64,000 bases of DNA from Ornithinicoccus hortensis. Its GTDB lineage: Bacteria > Actinomycetota > Actinomycetes > Actinomycetales > Dermatophilaceae. The stretch lies in contig NZ_VFOP01000001.1 of the NCBI RefSeq assembly GCF_006716185.1, forward strand, positions 1,240,001 through 1,304,000, read 5' to 3'. A program made the translations under genes and the position numbers. Under the pieces are notes generated by a model, which was not told the DNA's origin, did not search any database, and worked only from the letters and a program-made list of their open reading frames with translations. Below are positions 42,237 to 53,470 of this stretch, one piece after another; positions within the stretch are counted from its first letter, which is position 1, and every line of letters starts with the position of its first letter.

Positions 42237-42464
42237 TCAGCGCCCGCGGTTGCGCGGGTGGTTCTTGGCGACCCGCTCGTTGCCGTGGCGGTAGTTGCCG
42301 GTTAGCCGGGCCATCAGCTGCTGGTCGTCGCCGGCCCCGACGTCCTCCAGGAAGTCGGCCGCACGGCGCCCGCGCAGCGTCGTCGCCACCCGCCCGTGGT
42401 GCAGGATCTGCACCACGGACCCGTCCCGCACGACATACTCGAACCCCGCTGGCCTCCCGCTCAT
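42237..42464 (-). CDS. small conserved hypothetical protein
   Basis: 75 aa, basic C-terminus. MSGRPAGFEYVVRDGSVVQILHHGRVATTLRGRRAADFLEDV and AGDDQQLMARLTGNYRHGNERVAKNHPRNR; the latter part is shared with short actinobacterial hypotheticals. No TM or signal. Probably nucleic-acid associated given the basic tail, but that is a guess. Confidence 0.7.
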   Translation of the reverse strand: MSGRPAGFEYVVRDGSVVQILHHGRVATTLRGRRAADFLEDVGAGDDQQLMARLTGNYRHGNERVAKNHPRNRGR

Positions 42465-42498
42465 GACCCCGACCCTGCCCTGGCCCGCGGTCGACCGT

Positions 42499-43176
42499 CT
42501 ACCGGGTTTCCCGGGCCCGGAGCACGACCCCGAGCACGAGGAGGGCCTGTGCCAGCACATACGTGAGCATCACCCAGAAGCCGTGGTGGGCCAGGTGGTA
42601 GCCCGGGGCGAAGGCGTCCAGCGCGATCAGCCCGTCCGAGACCAGGAACAGCCCGCCGCCCACGCCCGCGGCCGGGTGCACGCCCGTGGCCAGGACGGCC
42701 ATCGCCCCCAGGCACAGGCCGTAGACGAGCACCGGCACCAGGAGCGGCCCGGCGTGCGGGGCGCAGGCCCACACCAGTGCCGCGACGGCCAGCACGAATG
42801 CCGTCAGCAGGGGCCGGCGCACGAGGAGGACACTGCGCCGACGGTCGGGCCAGAAGGCCGCGATGTAGGCGAGCTGGGCGAGCAGGAAGGCCCCGACCAT
42901 CACCAGGAACGCGGCGTCGCCGTCGGTCAGGTCGGGCGCGGTGTCACCCACCCAGGAGCACCCGAGCGCGACCAGGGTCAGCACCATCAGGCGGGGGCGG
43001 GGACGCGCGGTGAGCGTCAGGAGCGCGCCGGCCAGCGCGGGCATCAGCAGCCACTGGGTGATATCGGCCAGGCGGGTGGCCCCGGCCAGCTGGGCCGCCA
43101 GGTGCCCCACCGCGAGCACCCCGAAGGCGGCGAGCAGGAGGGTTGCGAGCACGCGCCGGTCCGCCATGGAGCCCAT
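42499..43176 (-). CDS. lysoplasmalogenase (YhhN/TMEM86 family)
   Basis: 225 aa with about seven to eight TM helices. YhhN landmarks: KPLLMP-like region here as WLLMPALAGALLTL, ALGCSWVGDTAPDL (conserved Asp), FLVMVGAFLLAQLAYIAAF, and LFLVSDGLIALDAF. Members hydrolyse the vinyl ether of lysoplasmalogens. Start MGSMADRR (43176) or MADRR (43167). Divergent from the universal stress gene with 56 bp between. Confidence 0.85.
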   Translation of the reverse strand: MGSMADRRVLATLLLAAFGVLAVGHLAAQLAGATRLADITQWLLMPALAGALLTLTARPRPRLMVLTLVALGCSWVGDTAPDLTDGDAAFLVMVGAFLLAQLAYIAAFWPDRRRSVLLVRRPLLTAFVLAVAALVWACAPHAGPLLVPVLVYGLCLGAMAVLATGVHPAAGVGGGLFLVSDGLIALDAFAPGYHLAHHGFWVMLTYVLAQALLVLGVVLRARETR

Positions 43177-43221
43177 GCTAGGCAGCGGGTGCCGGCCAGG
43201 CCGGGAGGCGTGGTGATGGGC

Positions 43222-43227
43222 CATAAT
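43222..43227 (+). promoter_or_regulatory. -10 box of the universal stress gene
   Basis: CATAAT ends 5 nt before the ATG at 43233. It is one of the strongest -10 matches in the window and predicts a leaderless transcript. Confidence 0.5.
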
Positions 43228-43232
43228 GGGGC

Positions 43233-44171
43233 ATGACTTCCGAGGGTGGAGAGCAGCAGAGCACGAGCCCCGCGCCGGTGCGCCCGATCGTGGCCGGGGT
43301 CGACGGCACCGGAACCGACTCCGCCGCCGTGTTGTGGGCGGCGAAGGCGGCGGCGCTGCACCAGGTCCCGCTGCGCCTGGTGCACTCGGCCGAGGTCACC
43401 GCGGTGGGGGCGCTGGAGGACGACCCGTCGATGAGCAGCCAGGCCGTCATGGAGGTCCTGCGCAGGGAGGGGCAGGCCCCGCCGTACGCGCGGGATGCCG
43501 CCGCCACGGTGCAGAAGATCTACCCCGACCTCCCCGTGGAGGTCGTGGAGGCCTCCGGTGCGGCCTCCGCCGCCCTGGTCGGGTTCCAGGACGAGGCCCT
43601 GATGATCGTCGTGGGCTCGGGCCAGAAGGGTGGCATCGGACAGTTCCTGCTGGGCACCACCTCGCTCAACACGGCGATGCACGCGACGTGCCCGGTGGCG
43701 GTGGTCAACCGCGAGGTCAAGGTGACCGAGGCGTTCGCCGACCGGGTGCTCGTCGCCGTCGACGGCAGCCGGGACAGCGCCGCCGCGGCCGTCGTCGCCT
43801 TCCGGGAGGCCGCGCTGCGCTCGGTGCCGGTCGTCTGCCTGAGCACCTGGTACCTCGAGGTGGTCGACGGGTATGTCGTGACCGAGCCGGACAGCCCGGA
43901 GTGGCAGGCGATCGAGGAACGCCAGCGGGGGCGTGTGGAGGCATCCATCAAGGTCGCCCGCAGTCGCTACCCGGACGTGGAGGTGCAGGTCGAGATCCTG
44001 CACGGACCGAGCACGACCACCCTCGCCGCCGCCACCGGACGCACCAACCTGATGGTCATCGGCACCCGGGGCCGGGGCGGCTTCGCCGGCAAGTTGCTCG
44101 GCTCGGTGAGCCACAAGGTGCTGGAGGCCGCGGCGTGCCCGGTCATCGTGGTGAAGGCGCCCCGCGACTGA
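43233..44171 (+). CDS. universal stress protein, two UspA domains
   Basis: 312 aa, tandem UspA domains (about 17-155 and 165-310). The second keeps the ATP-binding motif VIGTRGRGGFAGKLLGSVSHKVLEAAACPVIVV (G-2x-G-9x-GS); the first has GSGQKGGIGQFLLGTTSLNTAMHATCPV, also largely conserved. Actinobacterial tandem USPs respond to hypoxia, starvation or dormancy. Strong -10 box and likely leaderless mRNA. Confidence 0.93.
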   Translation: MTSEGGEQQSTSPAPVRPIVAGVDGTGTDSAAVLWAAKAAALHQVPLRLVHSAEVTAVGALEDDPSMSSQAVMEVLRREGQAPPYARDAAATVQKIYPDLPVEVVEASGAASAALVGFQDEALMIVVGSGQKGGIGQFLLGTTSLNTAMHATCPVAVVNREVKVTEAFADRVLVAVDGSRDSAAAAVVAFREAALRSVPVVCLSTWYLEVVDGYVVTEPDSPEWQAIEERQRGRVEASIKVARSRYPDVEVQVEILHGPSTTTLAAATGRTNLMVIGTRGRGGFAGKLLGSVSHKVLEAAACPVIVVKAPRD

Positions 44172-44177
44172 CCGGCC

Positions 44178-44903
44178 TCAGTCGCCGGCCGACCCCCTGA
44201 CCACCTGTGCGAACCGCTGCGCGAGCGGCTGCCAGGACCTGCGCAGCTGGGATTCGGCGGCACGCACCCGGTCGCCCAGTTCGCCGAAGCCCGCCCGCAC
44301 CTCCGGGGTCACCTTCGGTGCCTCGTGGTCCAACCACCCGGCGAAGACGTCGGCGTTGGCCTCCGGGTGGAACTGCACCCCCCAGGCGCGCTCGCCGAAC
44401 CGTGCCGCCTGCACGGTGCCGTCGGCGAAGGTGGCCAGCACCCGGGAGCCCGGGGGCAGGTCCAGGACGACGTCCTGGTTCGATTGGATGGCCGGGGCCC
44501 CGGGCAGCACGGCCCGGAGCAGCGGGTCCTCCCGCCCCTCGGCGGTGGGGTTGAACGGGCTCAGCCCCCGGTACCGGCCGTGCGGGTTGCGCCCGACGGT
44601 GCCGCCCAGGGCCAGTGCCGCGAGCTGGTGGCCTAGGCAGATGCCGAGGAAGGGCAGCCGGCCGGCGATGGTCGTGGCGATCAGCGCCCGGGTCGCGGGC
44701 AGCCAGGGCGTGCCCTCGTCGTCGGCGTCCATCGAGCCGCCCAGCACGACCAGCCCGTGGTGATCGGGGAGCGCGGCCGGGATGGCCCGGCCCGAGGATG
44801 CGTCGAGCACGTCGGTCTCGATCCCGGCGCCGTTCACCCAGGCGCCGAACCACGCCGGTGGACACATCTCCTGGTGCTGGATCACCAGCAGGCGGTGCTT
44901 CAT
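44178..44903 (-). CDS. type 1 glutamine amidotransferase domain protein
   Basis: 241-aa class I GATase stand-alone protein. Catalytic triad: Cys89 in FLGICLGHQ, His179 and Glu181 in FHPE. Resembles GuaA-like amidotransferases acting on unknown substrates (YfeJ type). A minus-strand TACATT (44910-44915) is 6 nt from the ATG, so it is probably leaderless. Divergent partner none; the opp operon begins on the same strand further right. Confidence 0.9.
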   Translation of the reverse strand: MKHRLLVIQHQEMCPPAWFGAWVNGAGIETDVLDASSGRAIPAALPDHHGLVVLGGSMDADDEGTPWLPATRALIATTIAGRLPFLGICLGHQLAALALGGTVGRNPHGRYRGLSPFNPTAEGREDPLLRAVLPGAPAIQSNQDVVLDLPPGSRVLATFADGTVQAARFGERAWGVQFHPEANADVFAGWLDHEAPKVTPEVRAGFGELGDRVRAAESQLRRSWQPLAQRFAQVVRGSAGD

Positions 44904-44919
44904 CCGGGCAATGTAGCGG

Positions 44920-46098
44920 TCAGCCGACCTCGCTCACGGAGGCGGGGCCGAAGAACTCCTCACCCGTGTCGCTCGCACCCTCGGTCGGGTCGGTGACCTG
45001 GATCTCGACGGCGTGCGGTTGCAGTTCACCGGACGCGATCTGCTCGGCCCAGTGGCAGGCGACCCGGTGGCTCTGCGTCGCGCCCTCGACCTGCAGCGTG
45101 CGCAGCTCGGGACGTTCGGTGTCACACCGGGTCTCCTGCCGCCACGGGCAGCGGGTGTGGAACCGGCAGCCGCTCGGCGGGTTGGCCGGGCTCGGCAGGT
45201 CGCCGGCGAGCAGGATCTGCTCCCTGCTGTCCTCCACGACCGGGTCCGGGACGGGCACGGCGGACATCAGCGCCCGGGTGTAGGGGTGGAGGGGCAACGC
45301 GTAGAGGTCGTCCGCGTCCGCCTCCTCCACCAGGGACCCGAGGTACATCACGCCGACCCGGTCGCTGATGTGCCGGACCACGGCGAGGTCGTGCGCGATC
45401 ACCAGGTAGGTGAGACCGAACTCCTCCTGCAGGTCCTCCAACAGGTTGACCACCTGCGCCTGCACCGAGACGTCGAGGGCGCTGACCGGCTCGTCGGCCA
45501 CGATCAACTTGGGGTCGACGGACAGTGCCCGGGCGATCCCGACCCGCTGCCGCTGACCGCCGGAGAACTCGTGCGGGTACTTCTGCAGCGCCGTCTTGGG
45601 CAGCCCCACGGCCTGCAGGAGCCCCACGAGGCGCTCGTGGGCGTCCTGGCCCTTGACCAGCCCGTGTGCCTTCATCCCCTCCAGCAGGAGCTGCTCCACG
45701 GTCTGTCGGGGGTCCAGGCTGCCGAGCGGGTCCTGGAAGACCATCTGCATGTCGTGGCGGCGACGTCGCAGCGCCTCGCCCTTGAGGGAGGCCAGGTCGG
45801 TGCCGTCGAAGACCACCTCGCCCTCGGTGAGTTCCTCCAGCTGCAGCAGCGCCCGGCCGAAGGTCGACTTGCCGCACCCGGACTCGCCGACCAGCCCGTA
45901 GGTCTCACCGCGCAGGATCTGCAGGTCCATGCCGTCCACCGCGTAGACGTGGCCGACGGTCCGGTCGAAGATGATCCCGCGCTTGATCGGGAAGTGCACC
46001 TTGACGCCGCGGACGTCGACCAGGACGTCCCGCTCGGCGGTCGCGGTCGTGGCGCCGCCGTCCGGCTCGGTCGCGGGGTCGGGCGTCTGCTCGCTCAT
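44920..46098 (-). CDS. oligopeptide ABC transporter ATP-binding protein (OppF/DppF type)
   Basis: 392 aa. Walker [23 protein letters not shown], signature [15 protein letters not shown], Walker [22 protein letters not shown], and C-terminal oligopeptide region [12 protein letters not shown] with the iron-sulfur-like [15 protein letters not shown] cysteine cluster. ATGA overlap with the OppD gene. The final 40 residues are an acidic tail. Confidence 0.94.
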   Translation of the reverse strand: MSEQTPDPATEPDGGATTATAERDVLVDVRGVKVHFPIKRGIIFDRTVGHVYAVDGMDLQILRGETYGLVGESGCGKSTFGRALLQLEELTEGEVVFDGTDLASLKGEALRRRRHDMQMVFQDPLGSLDPRQTVEQLLLEGMKAHGLVKGQDAHERLVGLLQAVGLPKTALQKYPHEFSGGQRQRVGIARALSVDPKLIVADEPVSALDVSVQAQVVNLLEDLQEEFGLTYLVIAHDLAVVRHISDRVGVMYLGSLVEEADADDLYALPLHPYTRALMSAVPVPDPVVEDSREQILLAGDLPSPANPPSGCRFHTRCPWRQETRCDTERPELRTLQVEGATQSHRVACHWAEQIASGELQPHAVEIQVTDPTEGASDTGEEFFGPASVSEVG

Positions 46099-47162
46099 CA
46101 GCTGGCCTCCGTCGTCGTGGTCGGGTCCGCCGGGGCGGTCGGGGCCTGGCTGCCGTCGACGGGCAACGGGTTGTGGCACCGGAGCAGCCGGGCGTCCGGT
46201 ACGGCGTCGTCGGCCACCAGGTCAGGGGTGACGGTGCGGCACGTGTCGATCGCGCTGCTGCACCGGGGGGCGAAGGCGCAGGCGGAGTCCCACGGGATGT
46301 TGTCGGCGACCGAGCCGGGGACCGGGCTGAGCCGGCGCCCGCGGGGGTCGTCCAGCCGGGGGATGGAGGCCAGCAGGCCACCGGTGTAGGGGTGCCGCGG
46401 GACCTTGAACAGGTCGTGTCGCTGGGCGCGCTCCACGATCCGGCCCCCGTAGAGCACGTTGACCTCGTCGCACAGACCGGCCACGACGCCGAGGTCGTGG
46501 GTGATCATGATCAGGGCGGTGCCGGAGTCGACCACCAACTCGCGCAGTAGCGCCAGGATCTGCGCCTGGATGGTGACGTCCAGGGCGGTCGTGGGCTCGT
46601 CGGCGATCAGCAGCCGTGGCTCGCAGGCCAGCGCCATCGCGATGAGTGCCCGCTGCCGCATCCCGCCGGAGAGCTGGTGGGGATACTCGCTGAGCCGTCG
46701 CGTGGGGTCCGGGATGCCGACCTTGTCGAGCAGTTCGGTGGCCCGGGTCTTGGCCGGCCCGCGCTTCATCCCCTTGTGTCGCTGCAGCACCTCGGTGACC
46801 TGGGTGCCCAGCGGCACCACCGGGTTCAGCGAGCTGAGCGGGTCCTGGAAGATCATCGCCAGGTCCCGGCCACGACGGTCCCGCATCTCACCGTCGGACA
46901 GCGAGAACAGGTCCTGACCGGCGAACCGGACCGAGCCGGTGACGGTGTTGCCGCGGTTCGGGAGCAGGCGCATGATCGCCAACGAGGTGACGGACTTGCC
47001 GCAACCTGACTCGCCGACCAGGCCGACGGTCTCGCCCGGGTTGACGGTGAAGCTCACGCCGTCCACGGCGGTGAACTGCCGCTTGCCCTTCTGGCCGAAG
47101 GTGACCCGGAGGTCCTCGACCTCCAGGAGTGCACCGGTTGTCGCAGAACTCACCGTCGTCAC
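46098..47162 (-). CDS. oligopeptide ABC transporter ATP-binding protein (OppD/DppD type)
   Basis: 354 aa. Walker A GESGCGKS near residue 53, [12 protein letters not shown], signature [16 protein letters not shown], Walker [62 protein letters not shown] and [14 protein letters not shown]. The M in LSGGMRQR separates OppD from OppF. GTG start overlaps the permease gene. Confidence 0.95.
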   Translation of the reverse strand: MTTVSSATTGALLEVEDLRVTFGQKGKRQFTAVDGVSFTVNPGETVGLVGESGCGKSVTSLAIMRLLPNRGNTVTGSVRFAGQDLFSLSDGEMRDRRGRDLAMIFQDPLSSLNPVVPLGTQVTEVLQRHKGMKRGPAKTRATELLDKVGIPDPTRRLSEYPHQLSGGMRQRALIAMALACEPRLLIADEPTTALDVTIQAQILALLRELVVDSGTALIMITHDLGVVAGLCDEVNVLYGGRIVERAQRHDLFKVPRHPYTGGLLASIPRLDDPRGRRLSPVPGSVADNIPWDSACAFAPRCSSAIDTCRTVTPDLVADDAVPDARLLRCHNPLPVDGSQAPTAPADPTTTTEAS

Positions 47163-48115
47163 CTCCGTGACTTGGGGTCGAGGGCCTCGCGCAGCGACTC
47201 ACCCATCAGGGTGAAGCCGAGCGCGACCACGATGATGCAGATCGCCGGGTAGACCGCGATGTGCGGGAAGGTGTTGAAGAACCGCTGCGCTGCGCCGAGC
47301 ATCTGGCCCCACTCCGGGACGGAGTCGTCCGGGTTGCCCAACCCGAGGAAGGACAGGGCGGCGGCGTCGATGATCGCCACGGCCAGCACCAGGGTGCCCT
47401 GGACGATCACCGGACCGAGCGAGTTGGGCAGCATGTGCCGGAAGACGATGGCGGCCGGTTTCACGCCGAGGGCGCGGGCGGCGAGCACGTGGTCGCTGTG
47501 CCGCTGGGAGAGCATCGACCCGCGCAGCAGCCGGGCGAAGATCGGCACCTGGATGATGGCGATCGCCAGGATCACCGTCCACTGGCTGGGGCGGGCGAAC
47601 ATCGCCGCGATGGAGAAGGCCATCAACAGGGACGGGATGGAGAGCATCACGTCGACCACCCGCATGACCGCGCTGTCCATCCACCCGCCGATGCCGCCGG
47701 CCAGGGTGCCGAGCAGCATCCCTCCGGCGAGACCGCCGAGGGTGGCCAGCACGCCCACGATCAGGGTCTGTCGGGACCCGACCAGCAACCGGGAGAAGAG
47801 GTCGCGCCCGGCATTGTCGCCACCGAGCAGGTGGCCCTCCTGGGCGGGCGGGATCGGGGTGGCCGGGCTGATCTGGGACCGCAGCTCCGGCACCGCCTTC
47901 GTCGGGTCGAACGGGGCCACGAACGGGGCGATGATCGCCACCAGGACGAAGACCGAGACGATGGTCAGCCCGATCAGGAAGACCGGGTCGCGGCGCAGCC
48001 GGCGCCACGCGCTCTGGAGCAGGCTGACCCCTTCGTCCTTGGACAGGGTGCCGGCCTCGGCCAGGCTGTCGATCCGGTCCTTCTTGCGTTGACCGAACGT
48101 GGTGTCTGTCGCCAT
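47159..48115 (-). CDS. oligopeptide ABC transporter permease (OppC/DppC type)
   Basis: 318 aa, about six TM helices after a cytoplasmic N-terminus with SAWRRLRRDPVFLIGLTIV. HLLGGDNAGRDLFSRLLVGSRQTLIVG is the DppC signature; the EAA loop is RALGVKPAAIVFRHMLPNSLGPV. Ends [18 protein letters not shown] as usual. ATG at 48115 preferred to GTG at 48118 by spacing to AAAGGG. Confidence 0.95.
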   Translation of the reverse strand: MATDTTFGQRKKDRIDSLAEAGTLSKDEGVSLLQSAWRRLRRDPVFLIGLTIVSVFVLVAIIAPFVAPFDPTKAVPELRSQISPATPIPPAQEGHLLGGDNAGRDLFSRLLVGSRQTLIVGVLATLGGLAGGMLLGTLAGGIGGWMDSAVMRVVDVMLSIPSLLMAFSIAAMFARPSQWTVILAIAIIQVPIFARLLRGSMLSQRHSDHVLAARALGVKPAAIVFRHMLPNSLGPVIVQGTLVLAVAIIDAAALSFLGLGNPDDSVPEWGQMLGAAQRFFNTFPHIAVYPAICIIVVALGFTLMGESLREALDPKSRR

Positions 48116-48125
48116 CACAGCCCTT

Positions 48126-49136
48126 TCACCGGGTCCGGACGCGTGGATCGATGATCGCGTAGGCGATATCGACCAGCAGGTTGACGATGATGTAGATCAG
48201 CGCGGCCATCATGATGACCACCTGGAGGATGGGGTAGTCCCGCAACGTGAAGCCCTGGGCCAGGGCGTCGCCGATCCCGGGGAAGGCGAAGACCTTCTCG
48301 GTCAGCACGGCGCCGGCCAGCAGGGCACCGATCTGCAAGCCGATGATCGTGACGACCGGGATCAGGGCGTTGCGCATGATGTGCCGGCCCCGGATGGTCG
48401 AGGAGGTCAGGCCCTTGGCCCGCGCGGTCCGCACGTAGTCCTCGTCCATCACCTCGATCACCGAGGCCCGGGTGATCCGGAAGATGATCGCGAACGGGAT
48501 CGAGCTGAGCGCGAGCGCCGGCAGGATCAGGTGCTTGAGGGCGTCCCAGACGGCGTCCCACTCCCGGGTCATGATGCCGTCGAGGATGTAGAAGTTGGTG
48601 ATGTGCGTGGCGTTGATCCCGACGCCGGACCTCCCCGACGGGGGCAACAGGCCCCACCGGACGGCGAAGATGTACTTCAGCACGTAGGCGAGGAAGAAGA
48701 CGGGGACGGCGACACCCACCAGGGAGAAGATCACGCTGCCGGTGTCGAAGATCCCGCCGCGGCGCCGTGCCGCCAGGTAGCCCAGCGGGATCGCCAGGAC
48801 CAGGGCGATCGCGATCGCGATGATGCTCAGCTCGATGGTGGCGGGGAAGCGCTGGAGGAAGACCTCCATCGCGGGCTGGCCCCGGAAGACCCCGTTGGAG
48901 ATGCCGAAGTCGCCCTGGACGGCCCGGGTCAGGAACCGCCAGTACTGCACGAAGATCGAGTCGTTGAGCCCCAGCTGCTCGCGCAGCGCCGCTGCGGACT
49001 CCGGGGTGCCGCGCTCGCCGAGCAGGGCGGAGACGGGACCACCGGGCAGCGAGCGTAGCCAGGCGAAGAGCAACAGGCTCATCATGAACATGGCCAGCAC
49101 TGCTTGGAGCAGCCGGCGCACGATGAATTTCAGCAC
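48126..49136 (-). CDS. oligopeptide ABC transporter permease (OppB/DppB type)
   Basis: 336 aa, six TM helices. MLKFIVRRLLQAVLAMFMMSLLLFAWLRSLPGGP start, GDFGISNGVFRGQPAMEVFLQRFPATIELSIIAIAIAL, EAA-type loop ARAKGLTSSTIRGRHIMRNALIPVVTIIG, and end LLVDIAYAIIDPRVR are all standard. A 127-bp gap with strong hairpins separates it from the binding-protein gene upstream. Confidence 0.95.
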   Translation of the reverse strand: MLKFIVRRLLQAVLAMFMMSLLLFAWLRSLPGGPVSALLGERGTPESAAALREQLGLNDSIFVQYWRFLTRAVQGDFGISNGVFRGQPAMEVFLQRFPATIELSIIAIAIALVLAIPLGYLAARRRGGIFDTGSVIFSLVGVAVPVFFLAYVLKYIFAVRWGLLPPSGRSGVGINATHITNFYILDGIMTREWDAVWDALKHLILPALALSSIPFAIIFRITRASVIEVMDEDYVRTARAKGLTSSTIRGRHIMRNALIPVVTIIGLQIGALLAGAVLTEKVFAFPGIGDALAQGFTLRDYPILQVVIMMAALIYIIVNLLVDIAYAIIDPRVRTR

Positions 49137-49180
49137 TTGTCCTCCAGTGGTCCGGTACGGCTGGGTGCCCGGACACGGCG

Positions 49181-49240
49181 ACGGGCTGGGCCAGAGTAGC
49201 CCAGCCCGTCGTGTGTCCGGCTGCGTCAGCGCTGACGCAG
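49181..49240 (-). terminator. two hairpins between the opp binding-protein and permease genes
   Basis: First along the transcript: CTGCGTCAGC/GCTGACGCAG, a perfect 20-bp palindrome (49221-49240). Then a 10-bp perfect stem ACGGGCTGGG (49181-49190) with CCCAGCCCGT (49200-49209) and a 9-nt loop. No T-tract. Typical of intercistronic structures that let binding protein be made in excess of permeases. Confidence 0.65.
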
Positions 49241-49263
49241 GGCGGGTGGTGGTGCTGTGCTGC

Positions 49264-50973
49264 TTACTCGGTGACCGTGACCGTGGAGAAGTCCTCGGCC
49301 GTCAACGGGCTGGCGATCAGCCCCTCGACGTTCGGACCGACCACGATCGCCGGCGGGCTGTGCGAGATCGGCAGACCGGGCAGCCAGTCCTCGCTCATGA
49401 TGTTGGCGTTGAGCTCCTCGTACATCGCCGTGCGGGTCTCCTCGTCCGGCTCGCCGTCGGCGGCCCGCAGCGCGTCCTGCAGCTCCTGGTGGAACGGCAG
49501 CGGCTCGGTGCCGAACTGGTTGTCGTCACCGCAGAAGAAGGCGCACAGGAAGTTGTCCGCCGAGTTCAGGTCTCCGGTCCAGCCGAGGAAGAAGGCCGGG
49601 GCCTGCGACTGCTGGGTGCCGTCGATGTAGCCACCGGACCAGGGCTTGGACACCGGGTTCACCGTCACGCCGACGGCCTCCCAGTCGGCCTTCACCGCGT
49701 CGTAGATGCGCTGCGGGTCCGGCAGGTACGGGCGGGTGACCTCGGTCGGGTACCAGAGGTCGATGGTCAGGTCGGAGGCGCCGGCCTCGGCGAGCAGGTC
49801 CTTGGCCAGGTCCGGGTCGTAGGCGTACGGCTCGATCGAGCTGTTGTAGCCGCTCACCGTGTTCGGGATGAACTGGGTGGCCACCTCGGCTCCCTCGGGC
49901 AGCTGGTTCTGGACCAGCGTCTCGCGGTCGATGGCGTGGTAGAGGGCCTGCCGGATCAGCGGGTCCTCCAGCTGCGGGTCGGCCACCGAGTTCAGCGCCA
50001 GGTAGAGGATGTTGAACGGGTCACGGATCATCACCTGGTTGCCGCCCTCCTCCAGGGAGGCCCAGTCGACCGGGTTCGGCAGGTCGTAGCCGTTGATGGT
50101 GCCGGCCTCGAGCTCCTGCCGGCGGGCGTTCTCGTCCGGGATGATCTTGAAGACCAGGTTGGCCACGCCCGCGGCGTCGCCCCAGTAGTCGTCGTTGCGG
50201 ACCAGGGTCACCGTGGCGCCGGCGTTGTCGTAGGACTCGAACTTGAACGGGCCGGTGCCGGTCGGGTGCTCCTCGGCATACTCAGGGTAGACGAATGCCT
50301 CACCCTCGGCCTTGACGTCGTTGGCGTTGTACTCCTCCATCGCCGTGGGCGACTGGATCGCGTATGCCGACTGGCTGAGCACCATCGGGAACTTGCCGGT
50401 GGGGCGGGTGATGGTGATCTCGGCGGTGAGCTCCTCGGTCGCCTCGCAGCCACCGTAGAGCGAGTCGTCGCCGAAGCCGAAGTCGTTGCCGTAGTAGTAG
50501 GCCACGGCCGGGTTCTGCCCGACCTCGTTCTGGTCGGCCCACCGCTCGAAGTTGGCGCAGACGGCCTCGGCGTTGAAGTCCGTGCCGTCGTGGAAGGTCA
50601 CGCCCTCCTGGAGGTTGAAGGTCCAGGTCAGGCCGTCCTCGCTGCCCTCCCAGTCGGTGGCGAGCTCGGGGACTCCCTCGGTGCCGCCGGCCTCGATACC
50701 GACCAGGTTCTGGAAGATCTGCCGGGACACCCGGAAGGTTTCGCCGTCGCTGGCGTAGAACGGGTCGAAGGTGGTCGGCGCACCCGCCGCCCCGAAGACG
50801 AACGTGCCGTCGGTGGGCTCGGGAGCCTCACCGGAGCCGCCGTCGGTCTCGCTGCCGGCGTCGCCACCACCGTCGCCGCCGGTGTCGTCGTCGCGCTGGG
50901 ACTGCGCGCAGGACGACAGGACCAGCGCCATGGCGGCTACGCCGGCGGCTGCCGCAAACTTGCGGTTGATCAT
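49264..50973 (-). CDS. oligopeptide ABC transporter substrate-binding lipoprotein
   Basis: 569-aa SBP_bac_5 protein. Lipoprotein signal with lipobox LSSC (Cys22), acidic Gly/Asp linker, then FGAAGAPTTFDPFYASDGETFRVSRQIFQNLVGIE, ELATDWEGSEDGLTWTFNLQEGVTFHDGTDFNAEAV (family signature) and PTGTGPFKFESYD. First gene of the operon SBP-B-C-D-F. Peptide versus other solute (for example nickel or glycosides) is not certain from sequence alone. Confidence 0.94.
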   Translation of the reverse strand: MINRKFAAAAGVAAMALVLSSCAQSQRDDDTGGDGGGDAGSETDGGSGEAPEPTDGTFVFGAAGAPTTFDPFYASDGETFRVSRQIFQNLVGIEAGGTEGVPELATDWEGSEDGLTWTFNLQEGVTFHDGTDFNAEAVCANFERWADQNEVGQNPAVAYYYGNDFGFGDDSLYGGCEATEELTAEITITRPTGKFPMVLSQSAYAIQSPTAMEEYNANDVKAEGEAFVYPEYAEEHPTGTGPFKFESYDNAGATVTLVRNDDYWGDAAGVANLVFKIIPDENARRQELEAGTINGYDLPNPVDWASLEEGGNQVMIRDPFNILYLALNSVADPQLEDPLIRQALYHAIDRETLVQNQLPEGAEVATQFIPNTVSGYNSSIEPYAYDPDLAKDLLAEAGASDLTIDLWYPTEVTRPYLPDPQRIYDAVKADWEAVGVTVNPVSKPWSGGYIDGTQQSQAPAFFLGWTGDLNSADNFLCAFFCGDDNQFGTEPLPFHQELQDALRAADGEPDEETRTAMYEELNANIMSEDWLPGLPISHSPPAIVVGPNVEGLIASPLTAEDFSTVTVTE

Positions 50974-51139
50974 CGTGCCTCCTCGAAGGGGCTCTCCAGG
51001 GCCTTGACGCCTGGGACGAGCCTGGTCGGAATGGGCGGAACCCTACGCGCAGCCACGGGGGTGGGGAAGCATTCGCCACCACTCGTTGCAGAACCTTGAT
51101 CGACTTGAGACACGGGACGACACGGCATACTGACGCACC

Positions 51140-51556
51140 GTGCCCACCATGACCGTCGTCGCCGCCCTGTTGGTCGACGACCTGGTGCGGCCCACCCGGC
51201 TGCTGGCCGCCCGGCGCAGCGCGCCGCCGGAGCTGGCTGGCTGCTGGGAGTTCCCCGGCGGCAAGGTCGAGCCGGGCGAGGACCTGGTGCAGGCCCTGCG
51301 GCGCGAGCTGCGCGAGGAGCTGGGCACGGAGCTGACGTTGGGGGACCGACTGCCCGCGCCGCACGAGGAGGGGTGGCCGTTGACCGGCGCCTGGCGGATG
51401 CACCTGTGGTGGGCGGTCCCGCAGCACCGACCGGAACCGCTGGAGGACCACGACGCACTGCGGTGGCTGGCGCCGGAGGACCTGCACAGCGTGCCCTGGC
51501 TGCGCACCAATGTGGCGATCGTCACGGCCGTGGCGCAGCGGATGCTCGCGGGCTGA
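51140..51556 (+). CDS. NUDIX hydrolase (MutT-like)
   Basis: 138 aa. The NUDIX box GGKVEPGEDLVQALRRELREELGTE is complete (G5xE7xREUxEExGU), preceded by CWEFPG. AARRSAPPELAGCWEFPGG resembles 8-oxo-dGTP diphosphatases of the MutT type. Start GTG at 51140, 8 nt after a CATACT box (51126-51131). 12 bp before typA. Confidence 0.92.
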   Translation: MPTMTVVAALLVDDLVRPTRLLAARRSAPPELAGCWEFPGGKVEPGEDLVQALRRELREELGTELTLGDRLPAPHEEGWPLTGAWRMHLWWAVPQHRPEPLEDHDALRWLAPEDLHSVPWLRTNVAIVTAVAQRMLAG

Positions 51557-51562
51557 GACAAT
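51557..51562 (+). promoter_or_regulatory. -10-like box before typA
   Basis: GACAAT ends 6 nt before the ATG at 51569. First base deviates from TAnnnT; no -35 visible. A leaderless start is possible, but read-through from the NUDIX gene is equally likely. Confidence 0.35.
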
Positions 51563-51568
51563 GAGCAA

Positions 51569-53466
<1,898 letters not shown>

Positions 53467-53470
<4 letters not shown>

